Source: Labilithrix sp.
GTDB lineage: Bacteria > Myxococcota_A > Polyangia > Polyangiales > Polyangiaceae
Assembly: GCA_019637155.1 (NCBI GenBank)
Contig: JAHBWE010000006.1
Span: 398,160-462,159 of the forward strand
Direction of reading: 5' to 3'
Length of the DNA: 64,000 bases
A model generated the notes under the pieces. The model did no database searches. It had not been told where the DNA came from and worked only from the letters and a program-made list of their open reading frames with translations. Both the position numbers and the translations under genes were made by a program. Below, piece by piece: positions 42,234 through 50,904 of this stretch. Each line of letters opens with the position of its first letter. Position 1 is the stretch's first letter.

Positions 42234-45194
42234 GTGTCCGCGCCGCCGCTCTTCCACCGGATGTCCGCCGTGCTCGTGGCGGTCCTCGCCCTCCTCTACG
42301 TGGCGGGCTGGCCGGGCGCCGTCCTCCACGAGGTCTCGGTCGAGCTGACCGCGCCCGAGGTCCCGAAGACGGTGAAGGGCCGCGACGGGATCCTCGACGT
42401 CGTGGTCACGGGCACGGGACGAGGTCCGCTCGTCCGCGCGCGCGTGCGTGCGTTCGCGATCCTCGACGGGAAGGCGCACGCCGCGGGGGCGGCCGAGACC
42501 GACGCGACCGGCCGCGCGACGCTCACCGACCTCCCCGCCGCGGAGCACTGGGTCGTCGCCGAGGCGAGCGGGCACGCGCGCGCCTCGCAGATGGTCGCGA
42601 TCGTCGCGGGCGCGCGGCGGCTCGATCTCGAGCTCGGCCCCGAGCACACGCTCGAGGTCGAGGTGAAGAACGAGCAAGGCGCGCCGGTCGCGGGGGCGGA
42701 GATCGAGACGCGCGGCCCCGATCCGTTCCCGGTCGGGGCGCGCACCGACGCGAGCGGGCTCGCGCAGGTGACCCGCCTCGGCGAAGGTCCGTGGACGGTG
42801 ACGGCGCGCGCGCCGGGCTTCGAAGAGGCGACGCGGCGGCGCGTGCCCGAGGGCGAGCGTCTCACGATCGTGCTCGGAAAACAGGGCGCGCTCCTCGTCG
42901 AGGTCGCGACCGAGGACGGCGCGCCCGCGCCCGGCGCGAAGGTGCTCCTCGACGCGTCGGTGCTGGGCGCGCCCCGCGTCGCGGAGGCGGGCAAGGAGGG
43001 CCGCGTGCGCATCTCGGGGCTCGATCGCGGGAGCTACGCGCTCCGCGCGACGCACGGCGCGAAGGTGTCGCCGATCGAGCTCGGGATCGTCCTCGACAAG
43101 GGCGAAGAGCGCGCGGTGAAGCTCGTCCTCCAGCAAGGCGTGATGATCGCGGTCCACGTCACCGACGCGGCGACGGAGGAGGATGTGCATAATGCACGTA
43201 TCACGCTGGCGGAGGGAGGGCTCTCGCCGTTCCCGATCGAGGGCGTCTCCGACAAGCGCGGGCGCGCGACGCTGGGCCCCATCCTCCACGGCGCCGCCAC
43301 CCTCTCCGCGCGCGCGGACGACTACGTCCCGCGGTCCGCGGTCGCGATCGACGAGGAGGCGCCGCAGCAAGAGGTGAAGATCGCGCTCGCGCGTGGCGGC
43401 GCGCTCGTCGGCCGCGTCGTCGACGCGCGCGGCGACTCGATCGACGGCGCGACGATCCGCGTCGTCGGCACCGATCTCGAGGGCATGCCGATCGACGAGG
43501 ACCCCGCGCGCGCGTCGTTCCGCGAGGCGCATTTCGCGGCGCGCGTCGCGGGCCCGACCGCGCTCGTCCCCGCGGGCGAGCTCGGCGTGATGCCGGGGCC
43601 GGTGCCGCCGATCCCGCGCGGCCCCATCGTCCAGCTCGGCTTCGGCGACGTGAACGGCCTCCCCACCGCCGGCGCCGGCAACGCGCCGCGGGCGGAGCCG
43701 TGGGTCTCCGGCCGCGGCGGCGAGTTCCGCGCTCACCCGGTCCCGCCCGGGCGCGTGCGCGCGCTCGTGCATCATCCGCAGTACGTCGACGCGATGAGCG
43801 AGACGGTGACGCTCGAGTCGAACAAGGAGGCGCGCGTCACCGTCGTCCTCGGTCGCGGCGGCCTCCTCGAGGGCCGCGTCGTCGATTCGCGCGGCCGCGG
43901 GATCGAGGGCGCGCACGTCACCGCGCTCGCGACCCACGGCTCGCTCGAGCACATGTCGCGCACGGGCTCGGACGGCTCCTTCGCCTTCGCCGCGCTGCCG
44001 GACGCGATCGTGCTCCTCGTCGCGCGGGACGAAGACCCGACCGCGATCGTGGCGCGGGTCGAGGTCACGGTGCCGGAGGGCGGCAAGAAGCGCGTCGACG
44101 TCACGCTGCCGGAGCCGCGCCCCGCGCTCGTCGTGAAGGTGACGGACACGCGCGGCAGCGCGATCGAGGCGGCGCAGGTCTCCGCCGTGTCGCTCGACGC
44201 GAACGAGGCGCTGCGCGTCACCGCGTGGTCGGACGCGCGCGGCGAGGCGCGGCTCGCCGGCGCGAGGGGCGTCGCGCTCCGCGTCGAGGCGCACGCGCCG
44301 GGACGCGCGGGCAAGGTGCTCACCACGACCGCGGAGATCGAGTCGCTCAAGATCGAGCTCGGCCCCGCCGAGGGCCTCACCGGCGAGGTCACGACGAAGC
44401 GCCGCGAGCCGATCGCCGGCGCCAAGGTGACGCTCCAGACCGAGGCCGGCGTCCGCCACGCGCGCACGAACAAGGAGGGCGTCTACACGTTCGGCGAGAT
44501 CGCGCCCGGCCCCGCGCGCCTGCGCGTCCGCGCGGCGGGTCGCGCGCCGGCGGAGCGCGCGGTGACGATCGAGGAGCGCGGCGGCCGCAAGCCGAGCGAG
44601 GTGCCGCGCGTCGAGCTCGCGGAGGAGGCGATCGTGGAGGGCGTCGTCGTCGACACGCGCGGCGATCCCGTCGCGGGCGCGCGCGTGGCGAAGGACTCGG
44701 TCCCGACCTACTTGCCCGTCGGCGCGGCGCCCACCGGCATGGCGGTGACGGACGGCAAGGGCCGCTTCCGCCTCACCGAGCTCGCGGAGGGGATGATCAC
44801 GCTCGAGGCGTACGCCGCCGACATCGGGCGGACGCGCAAATCCGAGATCCGCGCGTGGGCGGGGCGCACGACCGACGGCGTGAAGCTGGTGATCGCGCGC
44901 GGGAGCGAGGCGTCGTCGCGCGAGCCGGTCGCGACCGGCGGCGTCGCGGTGACGCTCGGCGAGACGGACACGCAGGAGGTCGTCGTCGTCGCGGTGACGG
45001 AGGGGAGCGAAGCGGAGCGCGGCGGCCTCGCGGTCGACGACGTGCTGGTCGACGTCGGCGGCGCGCACGTGACGACGATCGCGGAGGCGCGCGCCCGCCT
45101 CTCGGGCCCGGTCAACGACGACGTCCTGATCCGCCTGAAGCGCGGCGACCGCGCCCTCACCCTCCGCGTCCCCCGCGAACCCGTCCGCCGCTGA
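42234..45194 (+). CDS. large carboxypeptidase-regulatory-repeat protein with C-terminal PDZ domain
   Basis: 986 residues from a GTG. One N-terminal hydrophobic segment (VLVAVLALLYVAGWPGAVL) works as a signal anchor. About nine carboxypeptidase-regulatory-like or SdrD B-like repeats follow, each with a G-R-V-V-D-x-x-G-x-x-I-x-G-A-x-V core: GRVVDARGDSIDGATIRVVG, GRVVDSRGRGIEGAHVTALA, GVVVDTRGDPVAGARVAKDS. The C-terminus (about 890-975) is a PDZ-like domain (VVVAVTEGSEAERGGLAVDD and VLVDVGGAHVTTIAEARARL). It is extracytoplasmic; the PDZ may bind partner C-termini. Confidence 0.85.
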   Translation: MSAPPLFHRMSAVLVAVLALLYVAGWPGAVLHEVSVELTAPEVPKTVKGRDGILDVVVTGTGRGPLVRARVRAFAILDGKAHAAGAAETDATGRATLTDLPAAEHWVVAEASGHARASQMVAIVAGARRLDLELGPEHTLEVEVKNEQGAPVAGAEIETRGPDPFPVGARTDASGLAQVTRLGEGPWTVTARAPGFEEATRRRVPEGERLTIVLGKQGALLVEVATEDGAPAPGAKVLLDASVLGAPRVAEAGKEGRVRISGLDRGSYALRATHGAKVSPIELGIVLDKGEERAVKLVLQQGVMIAVHVTDAATEEDVHNARITLAEGGLSPFPIEGVSDKRGRATLGPILHGAATLSARADDYVPRSAVAIDEEAPQQEVKIALARGGALVGRVVDARGDSIDGATIRVVGTDLEGMPIDEDPARASFREAHFAARVAGPTALVPAGELGVMPGPVPPIPRGPIVQLGFGDVNGLPTAGAGNAPRAEPWVSGRGGEFRAHPVPPGRVRALVHHPQYVDAMSETVTLESNKEARVTVVLGRGGLLEGRVVDSRGRGIEGAHVTALATHGSLEHMSRTGSDGSFAFAALPDAIVLLVARDEDPTAIVARVEVTVPEGGKKRVDVTLPEPRPALVVKVTDTRGSAIEAAQVSAVSLDANEALRVTAWSDARGEARLAGARGVALRVEAHAPGRAGKVLTTTAEIESLKIELGPAEGLTGEVTTKRREPIAGAKVTLQTEAGVRHARTNKEGVYTFGEIAPGPARLRVRAAGRAPAERAVTIEERGGRKPSEVPRVELAEEAIVEGVVVDTRGDPVAGARVAKDSVPTYLPVGAAPTGMAVTDGKGRFRLTELAEGMITLEAYAADIGRTRKSEIRAWAGRTTDGVKLVIARGSEASSREPVATGGVAVTLGETDTQEVVVVAVTEGSEAERGGLAVDDVLVDVGGAHVTTIAEARARLSGPVNDDVLIRLKRGDRALTLRVPREPVRR

Positions 45195-45200
45195 CCCGCC

Positions 45201-45284
45201 CCTCTCGGGGGGTCTGGGGGCGCGGAGCGCGCCCCGCGCGCGACGGCCCCCAGCGGGAGAGCTCGAGAGGGCAGCGCCCTCTCG
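45201..45284. terminator. paired hairpins, REP-like, between convergent genes
   Basis: Two stems. CTGGGGGC (45214-45221) pairs with GCCCCCAG (45246-45253) around a GC-rich loop. CGAGAGGGC (45264-45272) pairs perfectly with GCCCTCTCG (45276-45284) around AGC, followed by AAA. The convergent neighbours and the lack of coding sense support a bidirectional terminator; the first stem resembles a dispersed palindrome (see 56770-56805). Confidence 0.65.
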
Positions 45285-45287
45285 AAA

Positions 45288-45653
45288 CTAGGGAACCCGA
45301 CGGAACACGATCGTCTGGGTCTGGTCGACGTGCCAGGTCATTTGATCGGCCTTCTCGGTGAAGGTGAAGGTCTCCGTCGCGGCCTGATCGGTGTGGATGA
45401 CGAGGGTCGCGCCCTCTTCCTTGTCGACGACGTACGTGGCGGGTCCGCTGCGGCCCGCTTGAGTTTGGACCGCGATCTGGTTGCCCTGCGCGATGATCTC
45501 CGTGCTCAGCGCGAAGGCCGTCGCGTTCGCCTGCGCGCTCGGGTCGACGCCCTCGGCGCGGATGCCCTTCCAATGGCCCTCGAGTCGCTTGGAGCCCGAA
45601 GGCTTGCAAGCGGCGAGAGCGAGGAGGGTCCCGAGGAGGACGAGCTTGCGCAT
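45288..45653 (-). CDS. small lipocalin-like lipoprotein
   Basis: 121 residues. The signal peptide MRKLVLLGTLLALAAC ends in lipobox L-A-A-C. The mature part is beta-rich: GHWKGIRAEG, FALSTEIIAQGNQIAVQTQA, ATYVVDKEEGATLVIHTDQA and TFTFTEKADQMTWHV. This pattern fits a small beta-barrel of the lipocalin-like or DUF-type lipoproteins that sense or bind small molecules. It is divergent from the kinase gene. Confidence 0.78.
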   Translation of the reverse strand: MRKLVLLGTLLALAACKPSGSKRLEGHWKGIRAEGVDPSAQANATAFALSTEIIAQGNQIAVQTQAGRSGPATYVVDKEEGATLVIHTDQAATETFTFTEKADQMTWHVDQTQTIVFRRVP

Positions 45654-45708
45654 CGCGCGGACGCACAGACTATCTTAGTCAGGTCGCGCTGAGATAAAGA
45701 TCGGGTCA
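45654..45708. promoter_or_regulatory. divergent promoter region, lipoprotein/kinase
   Basis: 55 bases. Contains the palindrome GACTATCTTAGTC (5-base arms around TCT) and an AT-richer GAGATAAAGATC segment, which could be the -10 region of one of the two genes. Confidence 0.4.
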
Positions 45709-46989
45709 GTGCACGCGCTCCAGGATCCGTTCGGCATCGCGGGCGTCGTGCTCGAAGGGCAGTACCGCGTCGATCGGATGGTCGGTGAAGGCGGCTTCGG
45801 CGCCGTGTACCGCGGGCACCACCTCACGCTCGATCAGCCGATCGCGATCAAGCTCCTGAAGGGGCTCGACGGCGGCGACGCGCGCGTCAACGCGCTCGTG
45901 CTCGAGAAGTTCCGCGCCGAGGCGCGCCTCCTCTACACGCTGTCGCAGTCGTCGCTCAACATCGTGCGCGCGCTCGACTTCAACGCGACCACGACGCCGG
46001 CCGGGGTCTGGGCGCCGTTCACGGTGCTCGAGTGGCTCGAGGGCCGCTCGCTCGAGGACGACCTCGAGGAGCGGCAGCGGCAGGGCCTCGGCGGACGCTC
46101 GATCCAGGAGGCGCTGACGATCCTCGCTCCGGTCGCGGAGGGGCTCGGCGTCGCGCACAAACACCAGGTCGCGCATCGCGACATCAAGCCCGCCAACGTG
46201 TTCCTCGTGAACGGCGGGCGGGTGAAGGTCCTCGACTTCGGGATCGCGAAGATCGTGTCGGAGGCGGAGGCGGGGCTCACCCGCGGCACGCTCGGCTCGT
46301 TCACGTGGCTCTACGCCGCGCCGGAGCAGCTCGATCCGCGCGTCGGCGCGACCGGGCTCGCGACCGACGTGTACGGCTTCGCGCTCCTCGTGACGGAGAT
46401 CCTCACCGGGCGCGCGCCGATCGAGGCGAACGACGTGGTCGGCGTCATGCGCACGGCGATGGACACGACGCGCAGGCCGACCCCGCGCACGCGCGGCGCG
46501 AACGTCACCGACGAGCTCGAGGCGATCTGCGCGCGCGCGCTCGCGGTCGATCCGAAGAACCGCTTCGCCGACATCGAGCAGCTGTGGGTCGCGCTCTCGT
46601 CGGCGGCGAAGACACGGAGCGCGACGACGATGCAGCGGCCGATCACGGTCGGTCAGGGCGCGAACCCGCTCGCGGCGACGAACGTCGCGCCGAGCGGGCC
46701 GCGGCCGTCGATGCCGTCGGCCGCGATGTGGACGCCGCCGCCCCCGACGCCGCCCGGGTTCGGGGCGAGAGGTCCGGCGCCTCCGCAACAGCCGTGGCCG
46801 TCGGGGCCGCCGATCGGGACGCCGCCGCCCGGCGCCCATCCCGCGTGGATGCGCCGCTTACCGGTGCGGCCGCCGGAGGGCATGGGCGCCGGCACGATCA
46901 CGCTCCTCATCATCGCCGTCGTCCTGACGCTCTTCATCTCCACCTGCGCCATGTGCGGCGTGATCGCGGGCGCGGCCGAAGGCGGTTAG
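45709..46989 (+). CDS. Hanks-type serine/threonine protein kinase
   Basis: 426 residues from a GTG. All kinase motifs are present: Gly loop VGEGGFGAVY (25-34), Lys48 in AIKLL, catalytic H-R-D-I-K-P-A-N (156-163), D-F-G (176-178) and A-P-E (204-206). A Pro-rich linker (PPPPTPPGFGARGPAPPQQP) leads to a C-terminal membrane helix (TITLLIIAVVLTLFISTCAM) with little after it, so there is no large outer sensor domain. The 3' end overlaps the convergent thioesterase stop by four bases. It is likely active; targets unknown. Confidence 0.93.
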   Translation: MHALQDPFGIAGVVLEGQYRVDRMVGEGGFGAVYRGHHLTLDQPIAIKLLKGLDGGDARVNALVLEKFRAEARLLYTLSQSSLNIVRALDFNATTTPAGVWAPFTVLEWLEGRSLEDDLEERQRQGLGGRSIQEALTILAPVAEGLGVAHKHQVAHRDIKPANVFLVNGGRVKVLDFGIAKIVSEAEAGLTRGTLGSFTWLYAAPEQLDPRVGATGLATDVYGFALLVTEILTGRAPIEANDVVGVMRTAMDTTRRPTPRTRGANVTDELEAICARALAVDPKNRFADIEQLWVALSSAAKTRSATTMQRPITVGQGANPLAATNVAPSGPRPSMPSAAMWTPPPPTPPGFGARGPAPPQQPWPSGPPIGTPPPGAHPAWMRRLPVRPPEGMGAGTITLLIIAVVLTLFISTCAMCGVIAGAAEGG

Positions 46990-47420
46990 GCCGGCGCGGC
47001 GAGCAGCACGTCGCGCATCGGCTCGGGGATGCGGAGCAGGTTCGACGCGTCGTCGATGCACGCGAGGCGCGTCTCGCCGACGACGAGCAGCTGGTCGCCG
47101 CGCTTCACGCGGTACCCGAACTTCAGGCTCGCGGAGCGGAGCTCGGTGAGCGCGGTCTCGACCGTGACGAGGTCGTCGAAGCGCGCCGGCGACTTGTAGC
47201 TCACGTTCACGTCGACGACCGGGAGGTGCACGCCCTTCGCCGCCCAGTCCGCGTAGGTGACGCCGCGGCTGCGCAGCCACTCGACGCGGCCCGCCTCGAA
47301 GTAGAGGAGGTACGACGAGTGATGCACGATGCCCATGAGGTCCGTCTCCGCGAAGCGGACGCGGACCTCCATCGCGCTCGTCGCTTTGACCGGATCGATC
47401 GGCGGGAAAATGGAGCTCAC
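46986..47420 (-). CDS. YbgC/FadM-type acyl-CoA thioesterase
   Basis: 144 residues, GTG start. Hot-dog fold with the catalytic Asp in VRFAETDLMGIVHHSSYLLY, the classic E-T-D-x-M-G-x-V-x-H-x-x-Y motif. The second half (GVHLPVVDVNVSYKSPARFD) is typical of 4HBT enzymes, which hydrolyse short- to medium-chain acyl-CoA. It is cytoplasmic. Its stop (TAA) shares bases with the kinase stop on the other strand. Confidence 0.9.
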   Translation of the reverse strand: MSSIFPPIDPVKATSAMEVRVRFAETDLMGIVHHSSYLLYFEAGRVEWLRSRGVTYADWAAKGVHLPVVDVNVSYKSPARFDDLVTVETALTELRSASLKFGYRVKRGDQLLVVGETRLACIDDASNLLRIPEPMRDVLLAAPA

Positions 47421-47460
47421 GCGCCGCGCCTACCATGATCGGCGCTAAGCTTCGAGGGCG

Positions 47461-47949
47461 ATGGCCGAGCGTCGGCGCCTGCCTGTGCTTCAGAACGATC
47501 CGCCTCCCTCCGAGGGGACGGGTGAGGACGAGGAGCGCCCGCCGTGGCACTGGGCGGGGTTCGGCGTCGTCGCGATCTTCGCGGCGTGGCTGCCGCTCTC
47601 GTTCATCGGCGGGGCGATCTCGCAGCGGCTCACGGCCGGGGTCACGAGCGAGGCGCTCGCGCAGGCGGGCGACCTCGAGCGCGCGTGGCTCATGCTCTTG
47701 ATCGCGGCGCCCACCATCGTCGGGCTCCCGATCGCCGCGTTCGCGGGCGGCTACATCGTCGGGCGCTTCGGGACCGGGCCGGGCGCGCGCATCGGCGCGG
47801 TGTCGGGCGCGGTCGTCGCGATCGTCGCCGCGCTCTTGTCGCGCTCGCTGCTCACGCCGCTCGTGCTCGTCGTCTCGCTCTTCGTCGTGGGCACGATCGC
47901 GATCGGCTTCGCCGCCCTCGGCGGGCGCGCGGGCGCGAAGCGGCGCTAG
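47461..47949 (+). CDS. small membrane protein
   Basis: 162 residues with four hydrophobic segments (AGFGVVAIFAAWLPLSFIGG, MLLIAAPTIVGLPIAAFAGG, GAVSGAVVAIVAALLS, TPLVLVVSLFVVGTIAIGFA) after an acidic cytoplasmic N-terminus. It is divergent from the thioesterase. No family recognised. Confidence 0.75.
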   Translation: MAERRRLPVLQNDPPPSEGTGEDEERPPWHWAGFGVVAIFAAWLPLSFIGGAISQRLTAGVTSEALAQAGDLERAWLMLLIAAPTIVGLPIAAFAGGYIVGRFGTGPGARIGAVSGAVVAIVAALLSRSLLTPLVLVVSLFVVGTIAIGFAALGGRAGAKRR

Positions 47950-47997
47950 CCAAGACGCGCTCGGAAGACCGAGCGCTCACGTGCTATCCCCTGAGAC

Positions 47998-48606
47998 ATG
48001 CTCTGTCTCCGACAGACCACCGACGAGGCGTGGGCGCGGGAGGCGATCAAGGACCTCGACGCCGTCCTCGTCGATCACGCGCACTGCGAGATGAAGGCGG
48101 CGACCAACGCGCTCTCGCTCGTCGTGCGCCATCCGCAGGACCTCGGTCTCGTCCGCGCGCTCACCGCGATCGCGCAAGAGGAGCTCGAGCACTTCGATCG
48201 CGTCGTGGCGTTCCTCGCGAAGCGGGGGCTCGCGCTCGGGGTCCCGCCGGTCGACGACTACGCGGCGCAGCTCCGGCGCGCGATGAACGCGCTGCCGCCG
48301 AGCGAGCTCCCGCTCCTCGCGAACCGCCTGCTCGTGGGGGCGCTCATCGAGGCGCGGTCGTGCGAGCGGTTCAAGCTCCTGCTCTCCGCGCTGCCGGCGG
48401 ACTGCGCGGACGATTTGCGTGTATTTTACCAGGAGCTGTTCGAGTGCGAGGCGAAGCACTACCGCCAGTACGTCGACCTCGCGAAGCAGGCCGCGGGTCC
48501 GCTCGCGGCGCTGGTCGAGCCGAGGCTCGAGCTCCTCGCCGAGGCGGAGGCGCGGATCGTGCGCGGGCTCGCGGAGAGCGATCAGCGCGGGGCGGTCCAC
48601 GGATGA
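47998..48606 (+). CDS. miaE: tRNA-(ms2io6A)-hydroxylase MiaE
   Basis: 202 residues, family length. Ferritin-like diiron site: VDHAHCEMKAATNALSLVVR (H and E ligands), AIAQEELEHFDRV (E, E-x-x-H), LIEARSCERFKLL (E), and ELFECEAKHYRQYV (E-x-x-H). MiaE adds a hydroxyl group to the isopentenyl side chain of A37 in tRNAs reading U-starting codons, using O2. The stop overlaps the ATG of the next gene, so the two are coupled. Confidence 0.92.
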   Translation: MLCLRQTTDEAWAREAIKDLDAVLVDHAHCEMKAATNALSLVVRHPQDLGLVRALTAIAQEELEHFDRVVAFLAKRGLALGVPPVDDYAAQLRRAMNALPPSELPLLANRLLVGALIEARSCERFKLLLSALPADCADDLRVFYQELFECEAKHYRQYVDLAKQAAGPLAALVEPRLELLAEAEARIVRGLAESDQRGAVHG

Positions 48607-50015
48607 TCGACCTCGTCACGATCGACGCCGGCGTCGCGCGTGCTTCGCGCGAGGTGGCCGGCAAGTCGACGTACGACGCGGTCCTTGCGCTCGAGGTCGG
48701 GCCGATCCAGGCGCCGCATCGAGCCGCGCTCTTGCGCTGGATCCACGAGCTCGTGCAGCGCCGCATCGGCGCCGACCTCGCGGAGGAGGAGGCGGAGCGT
48801 GAGGTGGCGGAGGACCCTGCGCTCGCGAAGGCGAGGGGGCCCGTCGCGGTCGCGCGGACGTACGACGAGGCGCGGCGCGGCTTGCTCATCGCGCCGAACG
48901 TCGTCGAGCTCGAGAAGACGCTCGGGCGGATGGGCGAGCTCGCGGATCCGATCGCGGCGGTCCGGCGGGAACGGCGCATGCGCCGCTTCGAGATCGCGCG
49001 GCGGCTCGGCCTCGATCATCCGTGGGCGCTCGCGCTCGACGGCGGCGTCGCGACGGTGAGCGCGGTCGCGACCGCGGTGCTCGACGCGACGGAGCCGCTC
49101 GCGCGCGATCTACACAAGCGCCACGGCGCCTCACCGGCGCGTTCGATCGAGGACGCGTTCGCACGCGACGCGCGAGAAGGCTGGCCCGCGCGCCTCACGC
49201 CCCGCTGGCTCGAGGACGTGTTCCGCACGGTCGTCCCACGCCCGCCGAAGGGCGGCGCAGCGGATGGCGGCGCGCACGCGGGCTCGCGCGGGGCGGAGGG
49301 CGGCGCGGCGGATGGCGGCGCGCACGCGGGCTCGCGCGGGGCGGAGGGCGGCGCGTTCGTGGGCGCGCGCGCGAGGGGGGCGGCGGACGGCGGTGCGTTC
49401 GTGCTTCCGATGGCGATTGGGGGGGCGAGCTTTCTTCGTGCGGCGGCGGATTGGGGGTTCGCGGCGCGCGTCGCGAGCACGGCGAGGTCGCTGCCGTTCG
49501 CGCTCGCCCGCGATCCTGCGCCGACGGAGGCGTTCCTCCACGGCGATCTCCTCGCGCTCGCGCTCGCGAGCCGCGCCTTCGCGAAGCGGAAGCTCGGGCT
49601 CCCCGCGCGCGCCGCCGACGCGCACGCGCGTGTGCTCGCGCGTGCGAGCTTCTTCACGTTGCGCGCGCTCGCGGCCGTCGCGTGGCTCGGGCGAGGCGAG
49701 TCCGCGACCGACGACGAGATCGAGCACGTCTCCGCGCGCCTGTTCGGGCGGCCGCTCGCGCGCGGGCTCGGCGTCGCGTGGGCGAACGGCGGCTTCTCGG
49801 GGCGCTGTCGCGACGACGTCCCCGCGCGCCTCGCCGCCGCGGTGCGCGCGTTCGGCGCCGCGACGGACCTCGTCGAGCGCCACGACGAGGACTGGTTCGA
49901 CAACCCGCGCGCCGCCGCTCGCCTCGCCCACGTCGCCGCCGGCCCCGTATGGCAAGGCGACGAGCCCACCGGCATCGACCGCATCGCCCGCACGTTCGAG
50001 GAGACGCTCGGTTGA
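48603..50015 (+). CDS. unknown protein coupled to miaE, with internal tandem repeat
   Basis: 470 residues. The ATG overlaps the miaE stop (ATGA). The N-terminal 210 residues and the C-terminal 190 are helical and Ala-rich, with WALALDGGVATVSAVATAVL, ERHDEDWFDNPRAAARLAHV and GPVWQGDEPTGIDRIARTFE. Between them lies a 16-residue repeat (GGAADGGAHAGSRGAE) present twice, then a partial third. It has no signal peptide, membrane segment or recognised family. Coupling to miaE hints at RNA or translation biology but proves nothing. Confidence 0.72.
   Translation: MIDLVTIDAGVARASREVAGKSTYDAVLALEVGPIQAPHRAALLRWIHELVQRRIGADLAEEEAEREVAEDPALAKARGPVAVARTYDEARRGLLIAPNVVELEKTLGRMGELADPIAAVRRERRMRRFEIARRLGLDHPWALALDGGVATVSAVATAVLDATEPLARDLHKRHGASPARSIEDAFARDAREGWPARLTPRWLEDVFRTVVPRPPKGGAADGGAHAGSRGAEGGAADGGAHAGSRGAEGGAFVGARARGAADGGAFVLPMAIGGASFLRAAADWGFAARVASTARSLPFALARDPAPTEAFLHGDLLALALASRAFAKRKLGLPARAADAHARVLARASFFTLRALAAVAWLGRGESATDDEIEHVSARLFGRPLARGLGVAWANGGFSGRCRDDVPARLAAAVRAFGAATDLVERHDEDWFDNPRAAARLAHVAAGPVWQGDEPTGIDRIARTFEETLG
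49251..49346 (+). repeat. 48-base tandem repeat, two copies
   Basis: Two nearly perfect 48-base units (49251-49298 and 49299-49346; they differ by one base), in frame inside the gene coupled to miaE, followed by the start of a third copy. The unit encodes a 16-residue Gly/Ala-rich segment. Confidence 0.95.
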
Positions 50016-50114
50016 TTCGAAGCGCTCGGTTGCTCGGCGGCGCGCGTGCTCGAAGCGCTCGGTTGCTCGGCGGCGCGCATGGTCGAGGCGCTCGGTCGCT
50101 CGGCGCCGTCCACG
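50016..50114 (+). repeat. 33-base tandem repeat, three copies, right after a stop codon
   Basis: Units at 50016-50048, 50049-50081 and 50082-50114. The first two are almost identical (CGAAGCGCTCGGTTGCTCGG core), the third is degenerate. The period is 11 codons. Read in the frame of the upstream gene, they give FEALGCSAARV, LEALGCSAARM, VEALGRSAPST with no further stop for a long way, so the repeat looks like former coding sequence beyond the TGA. Confidence 0.9.
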
Positions 50115-50172
50115 GCCGAGGCGGCGCTTGGTCGAGTGGCGTTGCGTGTAATCGAAGCGTGGGGGCCGGGCC

Positions 50173-50904
50173 GTGATTCGTCGCACGCTCGCGCTCGCGC
50201 TCGCGTTTGCGGCGCCGCCGAAGCCGGCGCCGGCGCCGCCGCCTCCGCCGCTCACGCCGCTCGCGATGTTGCCGAGCATCGCGCGCGTGAAGGTCAAACA
50301 TCACGGCGGCCGCACGTTCTCGGTCGTGCACGAGATCAACCTGCCGCGCGGCGAGTGGAAGGGCGAGGCGCTCCGGTTCCACGTCGCCTTCGGGGCGCCG
50401 GGGCCGCGCGCGATCGACGCGCACCTCGTCGCGCTCGCCGACGGCGCCCTCGAGCCCGCCGACGACGACGTGGGGGAGCCGCTCCCGACCGAGCGCGTGC
50501 CGCGACGTCCTTCGAGCGCGCATCCGCTCCTCGGACGCGAGACGATGGCGGGGATCGTCGTGACGATCAAAGGCGATTCGCTGACGAAGGCGCTCGCGCG
50601 CGGCGAGATGGCGTCACTCCGGATCCGCGCCGTCGTCGACGCGACGGAGCCCGACGCGTCCGGCGCCACGTCGCTCGTCGCGCGCCTCGGCGTCTCGCGC
50701 GGGACGCCCCTCACCCTCGGACGCATCGTCGCGCTCTCGGTCCCGCGCGCGACCGCGAACCTCTGCGGTCCCGAGGCCGACACGCATCCGCTCGCGGTCG
50801 GCAAGGTCCCGAAGGAGCCGGGCGACGCGCCGATCGCGCCCGTCCTCGCCGTGCGGCACGCGAGCGACGACCTGTGCCTGCGTCTCTGGGCCGATCAGAG
50901 CTGA
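50173..50904 (+). CDS. secreted protein of unknown function
   Basis: 243 residues from a GTG. A short signal peptide (IRRTLALALAFAA) and Pro-rich linker (PPKPAPAPPPPPLTP) precede a beta-rich domain (SIARVKVKHHGGRTFSVVHE, RFHVAFGAPGPRAIDAHLVA, SLRIRAVVDATEPDASGATS). No family is recognised. It overlaps the end of the convergent outer-membrane protein gene by ten bases. Confidence 0.7.
   Translation: MIRRTLALALAFAAPPKPAPAPPPPPLTPLAMLPSIARVKVKHHGGRTFSVVHEINLPRGEWKGEALRFHVAFGAPGPRAIDAHLVALADGALEPADDDVGEPLPTERVPRRPSSAHPLLGRETMAGIVVTIKGDSLTKALARGEMASLRIRAVVDATEPDASGATSLVARLGVSRGTPLTLGRIVALSVPRATANLCGPEADTHPLAVGKVPKEPGDAPIAPVLAVRHASDDLCLRLWADQS

Noticed and set aside
42162..45068. Long minus-strand frame over the carboxypeptidase-regulatory protein
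   Set aside because: Composition of a codon shadow (Arg, Asp, Val, His) and no domain; the plus-strand protein has clear repeats.
48419..48802. Ser/Arg-rich plus-strand frame within miaE
   Set aside because: Alternative-frame artefact of GC-rich codons.
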